Below, piece after piece: positions 56,967 to 64,000 of a DNA stretch of 64,000 nucleotides (the first letter of the stretch is position 1; the number at the start of each line of letters is the position of its first letter). The stretch covers positions 1,116,001 through 1,180,000 of the forward strand of contig NZ_CP043329.1 of NCBI RefSeq assembly GCF_008195825.1. Direction: 5' to 3'. The translations under genes were made by a program, and so were the position numbers. The stretch comes from Pedobacter aquae. GTDB lineage: Bacteria; Bacteroidota; Bacteroidia; Sphingobacteriales; Sphingobacteriaceae. The notes below the pieces were generated by a model. That model did not search any database. It had not been told where the DNA came from and saw only the letters and a program-made list of their open reading frames with translations.

Positions 56967-57128
56967 TTACTGTCCAACAAGTTTGGTCTTATTTTCTGAA
57001 AGCTTCTTTTTGATATATGCTTTCAATTCATCAAAAGTCATGTTCTGAGTTTCAGCACTTATCTGAGATCTGATTTCTCTCATCATTTTAACAGCATCAA
57101 ACTGTTTTTCTTTTTTATTCGTTTCCAT
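56967..57128 (-). CDS. small antitoxin-like protein beside the PIN toxin
   Basis: A 53-residue frame from ATG 57128: METNKKEKQFDAVKMMREIR followed by a helix with MTFDELKAYIKKKLSE. The type is familiar as a partner of PIN-domain toxins in Bacteroidota. The start overlaps the end of the (repaired) PIN gene, so the two are translationally coupled, with the toxin gene first. Confidence 0.65.
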   Translation of the reverse strand: METNKKEKQFDAVKMMREIRSQISAETQNMTFDELKAYIKKKLSENKTKLVGQ

Positions 57129-57596
57129 AATTTACTAAGTCTTTTGGGCTTCTAATTTCAATCATTGAATATCCTAATCGTAATTTACTGAATTATATCC
57201 TTTTATTCTATCGAGATTTACAATATGCTTAAAGTTCCAGCTTGCTAAAACATCTACTTTGTTTATAGTTGCTAATGCGATATGCCGACAATCTTCTAAG
57301 CTAGTTCTACCAACTACTTTTTCACTAATGTAAGTATCAGCAAGTTTTACCGCTTCTTCGGTTAGTTCAACCCTCTGAAATTTATCGGCAGAATACTTTA
57401 ATAAAAGTTCTCTAACTTTTAGAGGAGCGTTTATCAATTCTAAATCAAGTAAATCAGAAACAACAAAAATAATTTCATGATTATCAAGTCGTTCAAACAG
57501 CTTTAATGTTGCTTCTTTAAACTCTTCATCAAAATAACCACCAACTATTGAAGTGTCAATGTAAATCCTTTGTTTCATAAATATAAAGATATTCAA
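57115..57596 (-). CDS. PIN-domain toxin (frameshift near C-terminus)
   Basis: A PIN-fold RNase of VapC type. The frame 57596-57174 starts MNIFIFMKQRIYIDTSIVGG (a second ATG at MKQRIY is likely the real start). Conserved acidic residues are in YIDTS, DLLDLELI and LEDCRHIALATINKVDVLASWNF. After NSVNYD it hits a stop, but one added base near 57176-57182 continues it LGYSMIEIRSPKDLVNYGNE to a stop at 57115, as in homologues. The break is probably a missing base. Confidence 0.8.
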
Positions 57597-57648
57597 ATTT
57601 TATATGGACTATCGCTCAATTGAAATAAAGGCTCTTAATTTTATAATT

Positions 57649-58533
57649 TTAATAGCTTTTCTGAATCAATAAAGCACTTAAATCTACTTCATCGCCATTA
57701 AAAACATTCATATCTACTTTACCTTTAATACCATCTATATGGGCATTATCGGCATGTTGCCAAAAATGCCAAGCAGTTTCGGGTAATTTTAGCTTAGGCT
57801 GATAGTAATGAGCTATCCAAATGGTATAATCGCTAAACTTATCTTTTATATTGTCTTCAAAGAATTTATAACCCGTATAAATGATAGGTTTTGTTTTGGT
57901 TTTAGCTTCAATTTCATTAAGAAACTCTTGTAAATTTAGTTGAAGTTCTAGTTTGCTTAATCCTCCGGTTTCTTCAATATCAATAACAGGAGGGAGGTCG
58001 CCGGCTTCTAAATTAACAGTTTGCAAAAAGAATTTGGCTTGCCATTTTCCAGATTTTTTAGGTTTAAAATAATGATAAGCTCCTCTAATGATACCTGCTT
58101 CTTTACTTTCTCGCCAATTTCTTTGGAAATAACTATCTACCAAGGTAACACCCTCTGTAGCTTTGATAAACGCAAAAGATAGCTTTACGTTGTATGATTC
58201 CATTGCCACTACTTTTTCCCAATTAATCTTACCCTGATAGGAGGAAACATCTATACCATGCACATGGTACTTACGTGGAATGCGGATACCAAACTCATCA
58301 TGATGAGGGTATTCATCAAAAACAAATAAATCTTTAACCCATCTACCTGTAGAAACGGCTGTTCTAAAAAGTTTGCCATAATACAAAGGAGAAAACAGTA
58401 AAAGAACAACCAAAATAATGATAAACTTAAGTTTATGCTTTTGAGCAAATGTCTTTTTGGTGTTTCTTTTCTTTCTAGTAGTAACTGGCTTTCTCGTGTT
58501 TGTACGGTTTGTTGTTTTTCTTATTGGAGGCAT
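57649..58533 (-). CDS. glycoside hydrolase family 25 (lysozyme-like) protein
   Basis: A 294-residue protein with a Lys/Arg-rich start, a membrane anchor (KFIIILVVLLLFSPLYYG) and a GH25 muramidase domain: HGIDVSSYQGKINW (catalytic Asp at about residue 95), FAFIKATEG, GAYHYFKP and LPPVIDIEET (catalytic Glu pair). It cleaves peptidoglycan glycans in the periplasm. It starts four bases after the smc stop on the same strand. Confidence 0.92.
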   Translation of the reverse strand: MPPIRKTTNRTNTRKPVTTRKKRNTKKTFAQKHKLKFIIILVVLLLFSPLYYGKLFRTAVSTGRWVKDLFVFDEYPHHDEFGIRIPRKYHVHGIDVSSYQGKINWEKVVAMESYNVKLSFAFIKATEGVTLVDSYFQRNWRESKEAGIIRGAYHYFKPKKSGKWQAKFFLQTVNLEAGDLPPVIDIEETGGLSKLELQLNLQEFLNEIEAKTKTKPIIYTGYKFFEDNIKDKFSDYTIWIAHYYQPKLKLPETAWHFWQHADNAHIDGIKGKVDMNVFNGDEVDLSALLIQKSY

Positions 58534-58536
58534 AAA

Positions 58537-61500
58537 TTAGGCTACTTCTCTTAAATCTACTGCTACAACTCTAGAAACGCCTTGTTCTACCATGGTTACG
58601 CCATAAATAATATCTGTACTGGCAATGGTACGCTTATTATGAGAAACTACAATAAACTGAGATTCGTTAGAAAACTTACGTATGATATTGTTGAATTTAT
58701 CAATATTGGTATCATCTAGCGGGGCATCAACCTCATCAAAAATACAGAAGGGTGCAGGTTTTAATAAGTATAGCGAAAACAATAAAGCTGTAGCGGTTAA
58801 GGTTTTCTCACCTCCTGATAATTGATTGATAGACAATGGTCTTTTACCTTTTGGTCTGGCAATAATATCAATATCAGAATCTAAAGGCATATCCGGATGG
58901 GTAAGAATTAAATCGCAGTTATCTTCTTCATTAAATAATGAGCGGAAAACACGCATAAAGTTTTCTCTTACATGAGTAAAAGCTACCATGAATTTCTCTT
59001 TCGCTGTATCGTCAATCTCTTTTATGGTTTGTAAAAGAGAGGCTTTCGCTTCTGATAAATCTTTCTTTTGAGCTTGGATAAAGGTATAACGCTCTTCCAT
59101 TTCTTTATAGGCTTCCATAGCCATGGGGTTGATAGCACCAAACTCATCCAATTGTTTTTTGATTTTATCTACCTTTTCTCTGGTATCTTGTTCTTCGGCT
59201 CCTTCAGAGATTTCGGTATCTAATAAATCCTCAATTTCTATATTAAACTCTACCGATAAACGCTCTTTTAAAGCATTTAATTCTAGTTTGAGGTTGTTTT
59301 TCTGGTCTTTAATCTCCGTTAGTAAAACATCGGTGTTTTCTTTTTTTCTTCTGATTTCTGATAGCTGATTTTCTAAATCGTTAACCAAACCACGTACCGC
59401 ATAATAGTCTTTTTCTGCTTCTTGAAGCGCTTTTTCCATTTCTTCTTTTTGGTTGTACATGGCAATAAGGTCTTCATCATCATGGTCTACAAACTGTAAA
59501 GTATCTTTAATGGTAAGCTTGGTTTCTTCTAGCTCGGCACTGTGTTTATTGATTCTGTTTTCCAGATTTTCTTGTTGCGATTCTCTATACTCTAAATCTT
59601 TATCTAAACTGCTAACTTTATTTTGCTGTTGGTGGAATTTGATATTCTCGGCATTAAAAGCAGAGGAACGCATGGTTAAAACCTCGCTAAGCTCGTTAAA
59701 GGCCAATTGTTGTGCTATTAATTGCTCGTTTATGATTTGCTTTTGAGCAATTAACTCGGCAATTAAAGGCTGTTTTTCTAGCAATTCTGAAGCTATATGT
59801 TGTAGCTTTTGCTCAATATCCTGTTTTCTATTCTGACTGTTTTCTATAAAGGATTGATATTGTTCTTGTTTGGTTTGCACCGATATCAACTCGTTTTGTA
59901 GAAGATTAATCTGAGCTGATAAGGTATTAATCTCCTGTATTTTAGTAGCCGCTTTAAGTGTTTGTACTTTTAAAGTGCCTTCTTCTATATGGTCTTTAAG
60001 TTTTTTAAGCTGTACTTCTGCCTCTTTAATTTCTTTATGGAGGTTTTCAAGATTTTTAGCCCTACCAATTCTTTTACCCTCAAATAAACCAACCGAACCT
60101 CCCGAAAGGGTGTATTTACTTTTATTAAACTTCCCTGATTTTCCTATCAATACCATAGGAGAATTTAAAAGTTCAGCGTTTAAATCTTGCTCTCGGCTAT
60201 CATCAACTAAAAAAACATGACTTAGCAAATGGTTGAATAGCTTTTTGTATTTCTTATCTGTTTCTGTAACAGATAATACGGGTATAGCACCTTCAGGAGC
60301 TGCTAATTCTTGCGCTTCTTTGTCTTCTAAATTATTTAATATAAAGAAGTTAGCCTTTCCTCTTGAAGAATTACTTAAAAGCTGTATAGCCTCAATAGCA
60401 TCGCTATATTGCTCTACTACATAATGGTTCATCAAAGGTTCTAGAAAATTTTCTATGGCTACACGATACTCCTCATTACAAAAAAGAATATCAGAAAGTA
60501 GCGGAGCCTTTTTTGTCCATTGGGTATTCTTTCTTAAAAAGCGAATAGATTCTGGAAAACCTTCCAAATTGTCAACCATACTTTTGGTAAGGTTATATTC
60601 ATTTTGTTTGGCATCCAGCTTTCTGCTGATACTGTTAAATTGTTCTTTATTATCGGCCAAAATAGCCTCTGTAGAAGCTAAATTCTCTTTTAACTCTTCT
60701 TCTAGCTCTTGTAAATGTTCTAGCTGATGTTTCTTACTTTCTAAACTTTCAGAAATATCGGCTATAGCCTTATTAAAATTAGATAATTCAATTTTTCTAG
60801 AGTCTGTATCGGCTATATTTCTACGTGTTTCTTGGTCTAAAGCTTCCTTTTGGATATTTAAAATCTCAATATCTTTCTCTACCTGGTAAACCTGATTTTG
60901 CAAAGCATTAGATTGGTTTTGCATTTGGTCTAGCCCTTGTTTAGATGATTGCTGCTGTATACGCAATTCCTCAACCTCGGCTTTTAAAGCCTCTAATTTA
61001 GTGCTGATGCTTTGCAGATTTTGCTCTTCCTGTAATCTTTCCTCGTTTAAGCGTTTGATATTATAAAAAACGTGATTCAGTTGTGTTTTATCTTTCTCTA
61101 AATCATCATTAAGTTTACTCTCTTTGTCTTGTAAAAACTTAAGCTGTTCGTTTTTAATCTTTTTCTCGCTTTCGTATGCTCTAATTTTACTTACAAACTC
61201 GTTAGTAGCTTTTTGCTGAACGGATAAGTTTTTCTCTTTCGTGAGGTTATTAAATTTATGCTTCTGGATGTCTGCATCCAACTGATCAGCTAAAGTATTG
61301 ATACCTTGTTTAACTTCTAATTGCTCTTTTTCCCGTTCGTCTAGCTGAGCTAACGAATCTCTAAAACCAATAATCCTGAAAGATGCCAATACAATGCTTA
61401 AAGCATGATATTGTTCCTTTAATCGATAATATCGTTCGGCCTTTTTAGCCTGATTTTCTAAGGTTTTAAGGTTTCTTTCAATCTCGAAAAGTAAATCTTC

Positions 61501-62073
61501 AACCCGACTTAAATCTGCCTCTGTATCTTTTAACTTATTAAAAGTTTGCTTTTTGCGGAGTTTATATTTTGATATTCCTGATGCTTCTTCAAATAAAGCC
61601 CTTCTGGAGTTTTCTTTATTGGTGATGATCTCATCTATCATTTTTAACTCGATGATAGAGTAGGAGTCTGGCCCAATACCGGTATCTAAAAATAAATCGG
61701 TAATATCTTTTAGCCTACATTGTACATCGTTTAAACGATATTCTGATTCGCCAGTACGATAAAGTTTACGGGTTATGGTTACCTGCGAAAACTCTGTCGG
61801 CAGGATATTTTTGGTATTGTCAAAAGTTAAAGATACTTCAGCAAGGTTTGCAGGTTTTCTGGATTTTGTGCCATTGAAGATGATGTTTTCCATTTTCTCT
61901 GATCGCAGCATTCTGGTACTTTGCTCGCCCAAAACCCATCTGATAGCATCTACCACGTTAGATTTACCACAACCATTTGGCCCTACAATAGCAGTTACGC
62001 CTTCATTAAAGTTGATGGTAATCTTATCTCCAAAACTCTTAAAACCCTTAATTTCTAATTTGTTTAACTGCAT
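58537..62073 (-). CDS. smc: chromosome segregation protein SMC
   Basis: A 1178-residue condensin-type ATPase. Walker A GPNGCGKSN is near residue 32, the hinge lies around 500-680 (GFPESIRFLRKNTQW and GKSGKFNKSKYTLSGGSVGL), with long coiled coils either side, and the C-terminal head has the signature LSGGEKTLTATALLFSLY and Walker B PFCIFDEVDAPLDD. The length is typical. It organises and segregates chromosomes together with ScpAB, which are not in this window. Confidence 0.97.
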   Translation of the reverse strand: MQLNKLEIKGFKSFGDKITINFNEGVTAIVGPNGCGKSNVVDAIRWVLGEQSTRMLRSEKMENIIFNGTKSRKPANLAEVSLTFDNTKNILPTEFSQVTITRKLYRTGESEYRLNDVQCRLKDITDLFLDTGIGPDSYSIIELKMIDEIITNKENSRRALFEEASGISKYKLRKKQTFNKLKDTEADLSRVEDLLFEIERNLKTLENQAKKAERYYRLKEQYHALSIVLASFRIIGFRDSLAQLDEREKEQLEVKQGINTLADQLDADIQKHKFNNLTKEKNLSVQQKATNEFVSKIRAYESEKKIKNEQLKFLQDKESKLNDDLEKDKTQLNHVFYNIKRLNEERLQEEQNLQSISTKLEALKAEVEELRIQQQSSKQGLDQMQNQSNALQNQVYQVEKDIEILNIQKEALDQETRRNIADTDSRKIELSNFNKAIADISESLESKKHQLEHLQELEEELKENLASTEAILADNKEQFNSISRKLDAKQNEYNLTKSMVDNLEGFPESIRFLRKNTQWTKKAPLLSDILFCNEEYRVAIENFLEPLMNHYVVEQYSDAIEAIQLLSNSSRGKANFFILNNLEDKEAQELAAPEGAIPVLSVTETDKKYKKLFNHLLSHVFLVDDSREQDLNAELLNSPMVLIGKSGKFNKSKYTLSGGSVGLFEGKRIGRAKNLENLHKEIKEAEVQLKKLKDHIEEGTLKVQTLKAATKIQEINTLSAQINLLQNELISVQTKQEQYQSFIENSQNRKQDIEQKLQHIASELLEKQPLIAELIAQKQIINEQLIAQQLAFNELSEVLTMRSSAFNAENIKFHQQQNKVSSLDKDLEYRESQQENLENRINKHSAELEETKLTIKDTLQFVDHDDEDLIAMYNQKEEMEKALQEAEKDYYAVRGLVNDLENQLSEIRRKKENTDVLLTEIKDQKNNLKLELNALKERLSVEFNIEIEDLLDTEISEGAEEQDTREKVDKIKKQLDEFGAINPMAMEAYKEMEERYTFIQAQKKDLSEAKASLLQTIKEIDDTAKEKFMVAFTHVRENFMRVFRSLFNEEDNCDLILTHPDMPLDSDIDIIARPKGKRPLSINQLSGGEKTLTATALLFSLYLLKPAPFCIFDEVDAPLDDTNIDKFNNIIRKFSNESQFIVVSHNKRTIASTDIIYGVTMVEQGVSRVVAVDLREVA

Positions 62074-62134
62074 GCTTTATTAAAACAGTGTATCTTTTAA
62101 TTCCTCAAAACTAATTAATTTCTTAATTTGCAGT

Positions 62135-62590
62135 ATGGAAAACCTCATATACATTTTAGCACCTATCGCACTTTTTCTCTTTAAAGCTTACCAAAACTTC
62201 CAAAAAGAGCAAGAGAAAGCTAGAAAACGTAATTTAAGCATCCCAGAACAGCCAGAAATTACGGTTAAAGATGAGGTACAAACCCAACCTATGATAGAAG
62301 AGCGTACTGAGGCTACCGAACTTAAACCTGATTATAAACTTTCTAAGCCAGAAAAATACGAAAAAGAACAGTACGAACGTATGGTTTATGAGCGATTAAA
62401 AACTCCAAACCAAAAGCCTAAAGACTATTATAATCCTGAAATTCCTAGTGCAGAAGTTATGAAAAGCAGAGCTATCCATGAAAAACACAAGCATGGTGTT
62501 AGCTTACCTAAACAAGAGGTGCAAGAAAGCTACGACTTTGATTTAAGACAAGCGGTAATTAATGAAGCGGTATTGAAAAGACCTTATTAG
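62135..62590 (+). CDS. hypothetical protein with N-terminal membrane anchor
   Basis: A 151-residue protein starting MENLIYILAPIALFLFKAYQ (a single hydrophobic helix) followed by a charged, Glu/Lys/Pro-rich tail (LSKPEKYEKEQYERMVYERL). No family recognised. It is divergent from smc across a 61-base gap that must hold both promoters. Confidence 0.65.
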   Translation: MENLIYILAPIALFLFKAYQNFQKEQEKARKRNLSIPEQPEITVKDEVQTQPMIEERTEATELKPDYKLSKPEKYEKEQYERMVYERLKTPNQKPKDYYNPEIPSAEVMKSRAIHEKHKHGVSLPKQEVQESYDFDLRQAVINEAVLKRPY

Positions 62591-62830
62591 GTGGTTAGGT
62601 GGTTGGTTAGATGGTTGGTTTGTTAGTTTGTTAGGTGGTTAGTTTGTTAGGGTCGTTATTTCGATGAAGAACGAAGAAGTAAGTTGTTTTTTAATTTTCC
62701 CTTTTGAATTTTTAATTCTCCCTTTTGAATTTCTATTGATTGATTTTTGATTTAGTGAATGATAGATTAACTTTTGACTTTTTAATTTTTCCCTGTCATT
62801 GAGATGAGGAGCGAATAAATGTAATATATA
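62587..62830. repeat. intergenic repeat cluster
   Basis: No gene seen from 62591 to 63026. It starts with ggtggttagtttgttag units akin to 36605-36752, then two type A repeats (62651-62686, 62794-62825) separated by ttttgaatt/attgattga spacer. Confidence 0.7.
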
Positions 62831-63026
62831 GTGCATTTTTAAAACTCATTATCTTTTAATTATAAAGTTTGTACTATGTAAATGGTCATTATGTGAATTG
62901 TCTCTCATAACTATTTCTAGATTACCTTTTTTTTAATCTTATCAAATCTTAAACTCTAACTACTTAAATTCTAATTATTGATTCTTTTTTGAAGAGTTGG
63001 ATTGACTCTATTAGATAATTTTGATT

Positions 63027-63350
63027 TTAAATATAACTTAATAAATCCTTTAATTCTTTATCTGTTAGATTCTCTTTGTCAGATTTATCGTATATAGAAA
63101 GTAGATATACAACCTCATCGCTAAGGACTATGTTAGTTATAATTCTTTCACCGCTGCTTTTACCTTTTGCTTTGGAAGCTATAGCTAAACGAATTTTAAA
63201 GCAGTTTTTACCAACATTAATACCTTGTTCGGGATTTTGCTCTAAGCTTTCAATAAGTTTTAGAAACTCTTGTTTTAAAGAAGGGTATTTCTTGTATAAT
63301 CGTATTAATTGTTTATCAAAAGGCGGAATAGTTAAAACACTATAACTCAT
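63027..63350 (-). CDS. RelE/ParE-family toxin
   Basis: A 107-residue toxin-like protein: FDKQLIRLYKKYPSLKQEF near the start, NVGKNCFKIRLAIASKAKGK in the middle (basic strand), and VVYLLSIYDKSDKENLTD near the end, as in RelE toxins that cut ribosome-bound mRNA or ParE toxins that hit gyrase. It overlaps the upstream antitoxin gene by 11 bases. Confidence 0.88.
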   Translation of the reverse strand: MSYSVLTIPPFDKQLIRLYKKYPSLKQEFLKLIESLEQNPEQGINVGKNCFKIRLAIASKAKGKSSGERIITNIVLSDEVVYLLSIYDKSDKENLTDKELKDLLSYI

Positions 63351-63546
63351 TGTATAATGCTCTGGCAGTTTTTACCTTAAGTTTTCCCTCTTTCGCTAAT
63401 TTTAGATTGTCAACCGCTTCTTTAATTTCCTCTATGAGTATAGCCTTTTCATTAGAAATAGTTTTTGTCTTTACATAAGGTAAGCTTTTTAAAACTTCTA
63501 ATAAGTGCAGAGCTTTGTCGTCTTTTATATCTAATAATATTTTCAT
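63340..63546 (-). CDS. antitoxin of the RelE-type pair
   Basis: A 68-residue protein starting MKILLDIKDDKALHLLEVLK and ending VKTARALYNEL. It has a beta strand and helices suited to dimerisation and toxin binding. It is first in the operon and overlaps the toxin gene by 11 bases. Its promoter lies near 63610. Confidence 0.8.
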   Translation of the reverse strand: MKILLDIKDDKALHLLEVLKSLPYVKTKTISNEKAILIEEIKEAVDNLKLAKEGKLKVKTARALYNEL

Positions 63547-63608
63547 TTTGAGTAACCTTTAAACGATATTATTGTATTATTTAATGTAATAAAGATAGTT
63601 GATTATTA

Positions 63609-63624
63609 TACCTTTACAAAGGTA
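63609..63624 (-). promoter_or_regulatory. inverted repeat over the -7 box of the toxin-antitoxin operon
   Basis: TACCTTT (63609-63615) and AAAGGTA (63618-63624) form a palindrome with a two-base centre. On the minus strand TACCTTTG also fits the -7 consensus, with the antitoxin ATG about 70 bases downstream. It is a plausible autorepressor site. Confidence 0.5.
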
Positions 63625-63729
63625 AGATATATATTCCCATTGTAACCAAACTTACGCTCATTTATAACAAGCGCTTAAATGTTTAACGATAATATTGTTT
63701 ATTAACAACAAAGTTAAATGATGACTTTT

Positions 63730-64000
63730 TAACTTATTGATTGATTTTTGATTGAGTAAGTGATAGATTGATTTTTTTTGAATTTTTAATTTTCCCTTTT
63801 TAATTCTCTTACATTGCCTCCGTTTGTAACGAGTGCTTTTATGGTTTAATGATTACATCGTTTATTTATTTAACCACAGAGTTCACGGAGAACACAGAGC
63901 TGGATGAAGACTTATTTGTTGAGTGAGTTTTTTGTCATGGCGATGAGGAGCGAAGAAGCAATCTGTTTTTATTGATTGATTTTTGATTTAGTGAATGATA
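63730..64000. repeat. intergenic repeat cluster at the right edge
   Basis: No gene is seen from 63625 to the window end. It holds attgattgatttttgat spacers, a type B repeat (from 63872), and a type A repeat (63934-63964), mirroring the order and company seen at 13405-13725. Confidence 0.65.

Noticed and set aside
1..64000. tRNA, rRNA, tmRNA and replication origin
   Set aside because: No cloverleaf with a T-loop GTTCRA motif, no rRNA sequence and no DnaA-box cluster recognised on reading both strands.

Overview
The window looks like chromosomal DNA from a member of the Bacteroidota, most likely the Sphingobacteriaceae (Pedobacter-like). This rests on low G+C, the Bacteroidota-type promoter box TAnnTTTG before several genes, lipoproteins with a Cys lipobox, a TonB-dependent BtuB, a GtrA/Lgt/UbiX/MtaB gene string, a biosynthetic arginine decarboxylase with CtlX, and IS4, IS1182 and IS3 transposases. 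No rRNA, tRNA or CRISPR array was seen.

Layout. 1-469: 5' part of an IS4-type transposase running off the edge. 629-13350: mostly core or metabolic genes (MFS and CLC transporters, hemF, a flavin-binding oxidase-like protein, a secreted transglutaminase-like protein, a DctA-type symporter, a tryptophan-rich membrane protein, a histone-deacetylase-like hydrolase, a nucleoid-associated protein, a HipA-like kinase with DUF3037, a lipoprotein). 13351-24110: a 10-kb accessory island. It holds two gene modules (a membrane protein plus a HEPN protein; a calcineurin-like phosphoesterase plus a GHKL/Hsp90-like ATPase). Each module is bounded by its own 14-15 bp inverted repeat and followed by a long hairpin, an arrangement strikingly like integron cassettes with attC sites. 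The island has been invaded by IS1182 and IS3 elements. 24212-36608: ubiX, mtaB, lgt, gtrA, an inositol-phosphatase-like gene, a DAC-like sensor gene, then a cobalamin locus (B12 riboswitch, btuB, DUF6580 membrane protein, cobU, sirtuin, Dph6-like ATPase). 37070-40931: an arginine locus on the minus strand. 41051-51606: mnmE, a scar of a type I restriction locus, a probable toxin-antitoxin-SecB-like chaperone module, a GH43-type glycosidase, sucC, lolD, a pre-ATP-grasp-like protein, a HAD-like protein, an S41 protease. 51606-56930: SlyD and a DUF255 protein embedded between three copies of a long non-coding repeat. 56967-64000: a PIN toxin pair, GH25 lysozyme, smc, and a RelE-type toxin-antitoxin pair among dispersed small repeats.

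The most interesting parts are the cassette-like accessory island, the probable TAC module next to the hsdM remnant, a small palindromic element found in opposite orientations inside the loops of two terminators, and the three ~0.8 kb structured non-coding repeats.

Quality caveat: seven genes (membrane protein at 11838, mtaB, gtrA, btuB, arginine deiminase-like, GH43, PIN toxin) are each broken by what looks like a single missing base, several of them in homopolymers. This pattern suggests consensus errors of the sequencing or assembly more than seven real pseudogenes; these genes are annotated over their full repaired extent.
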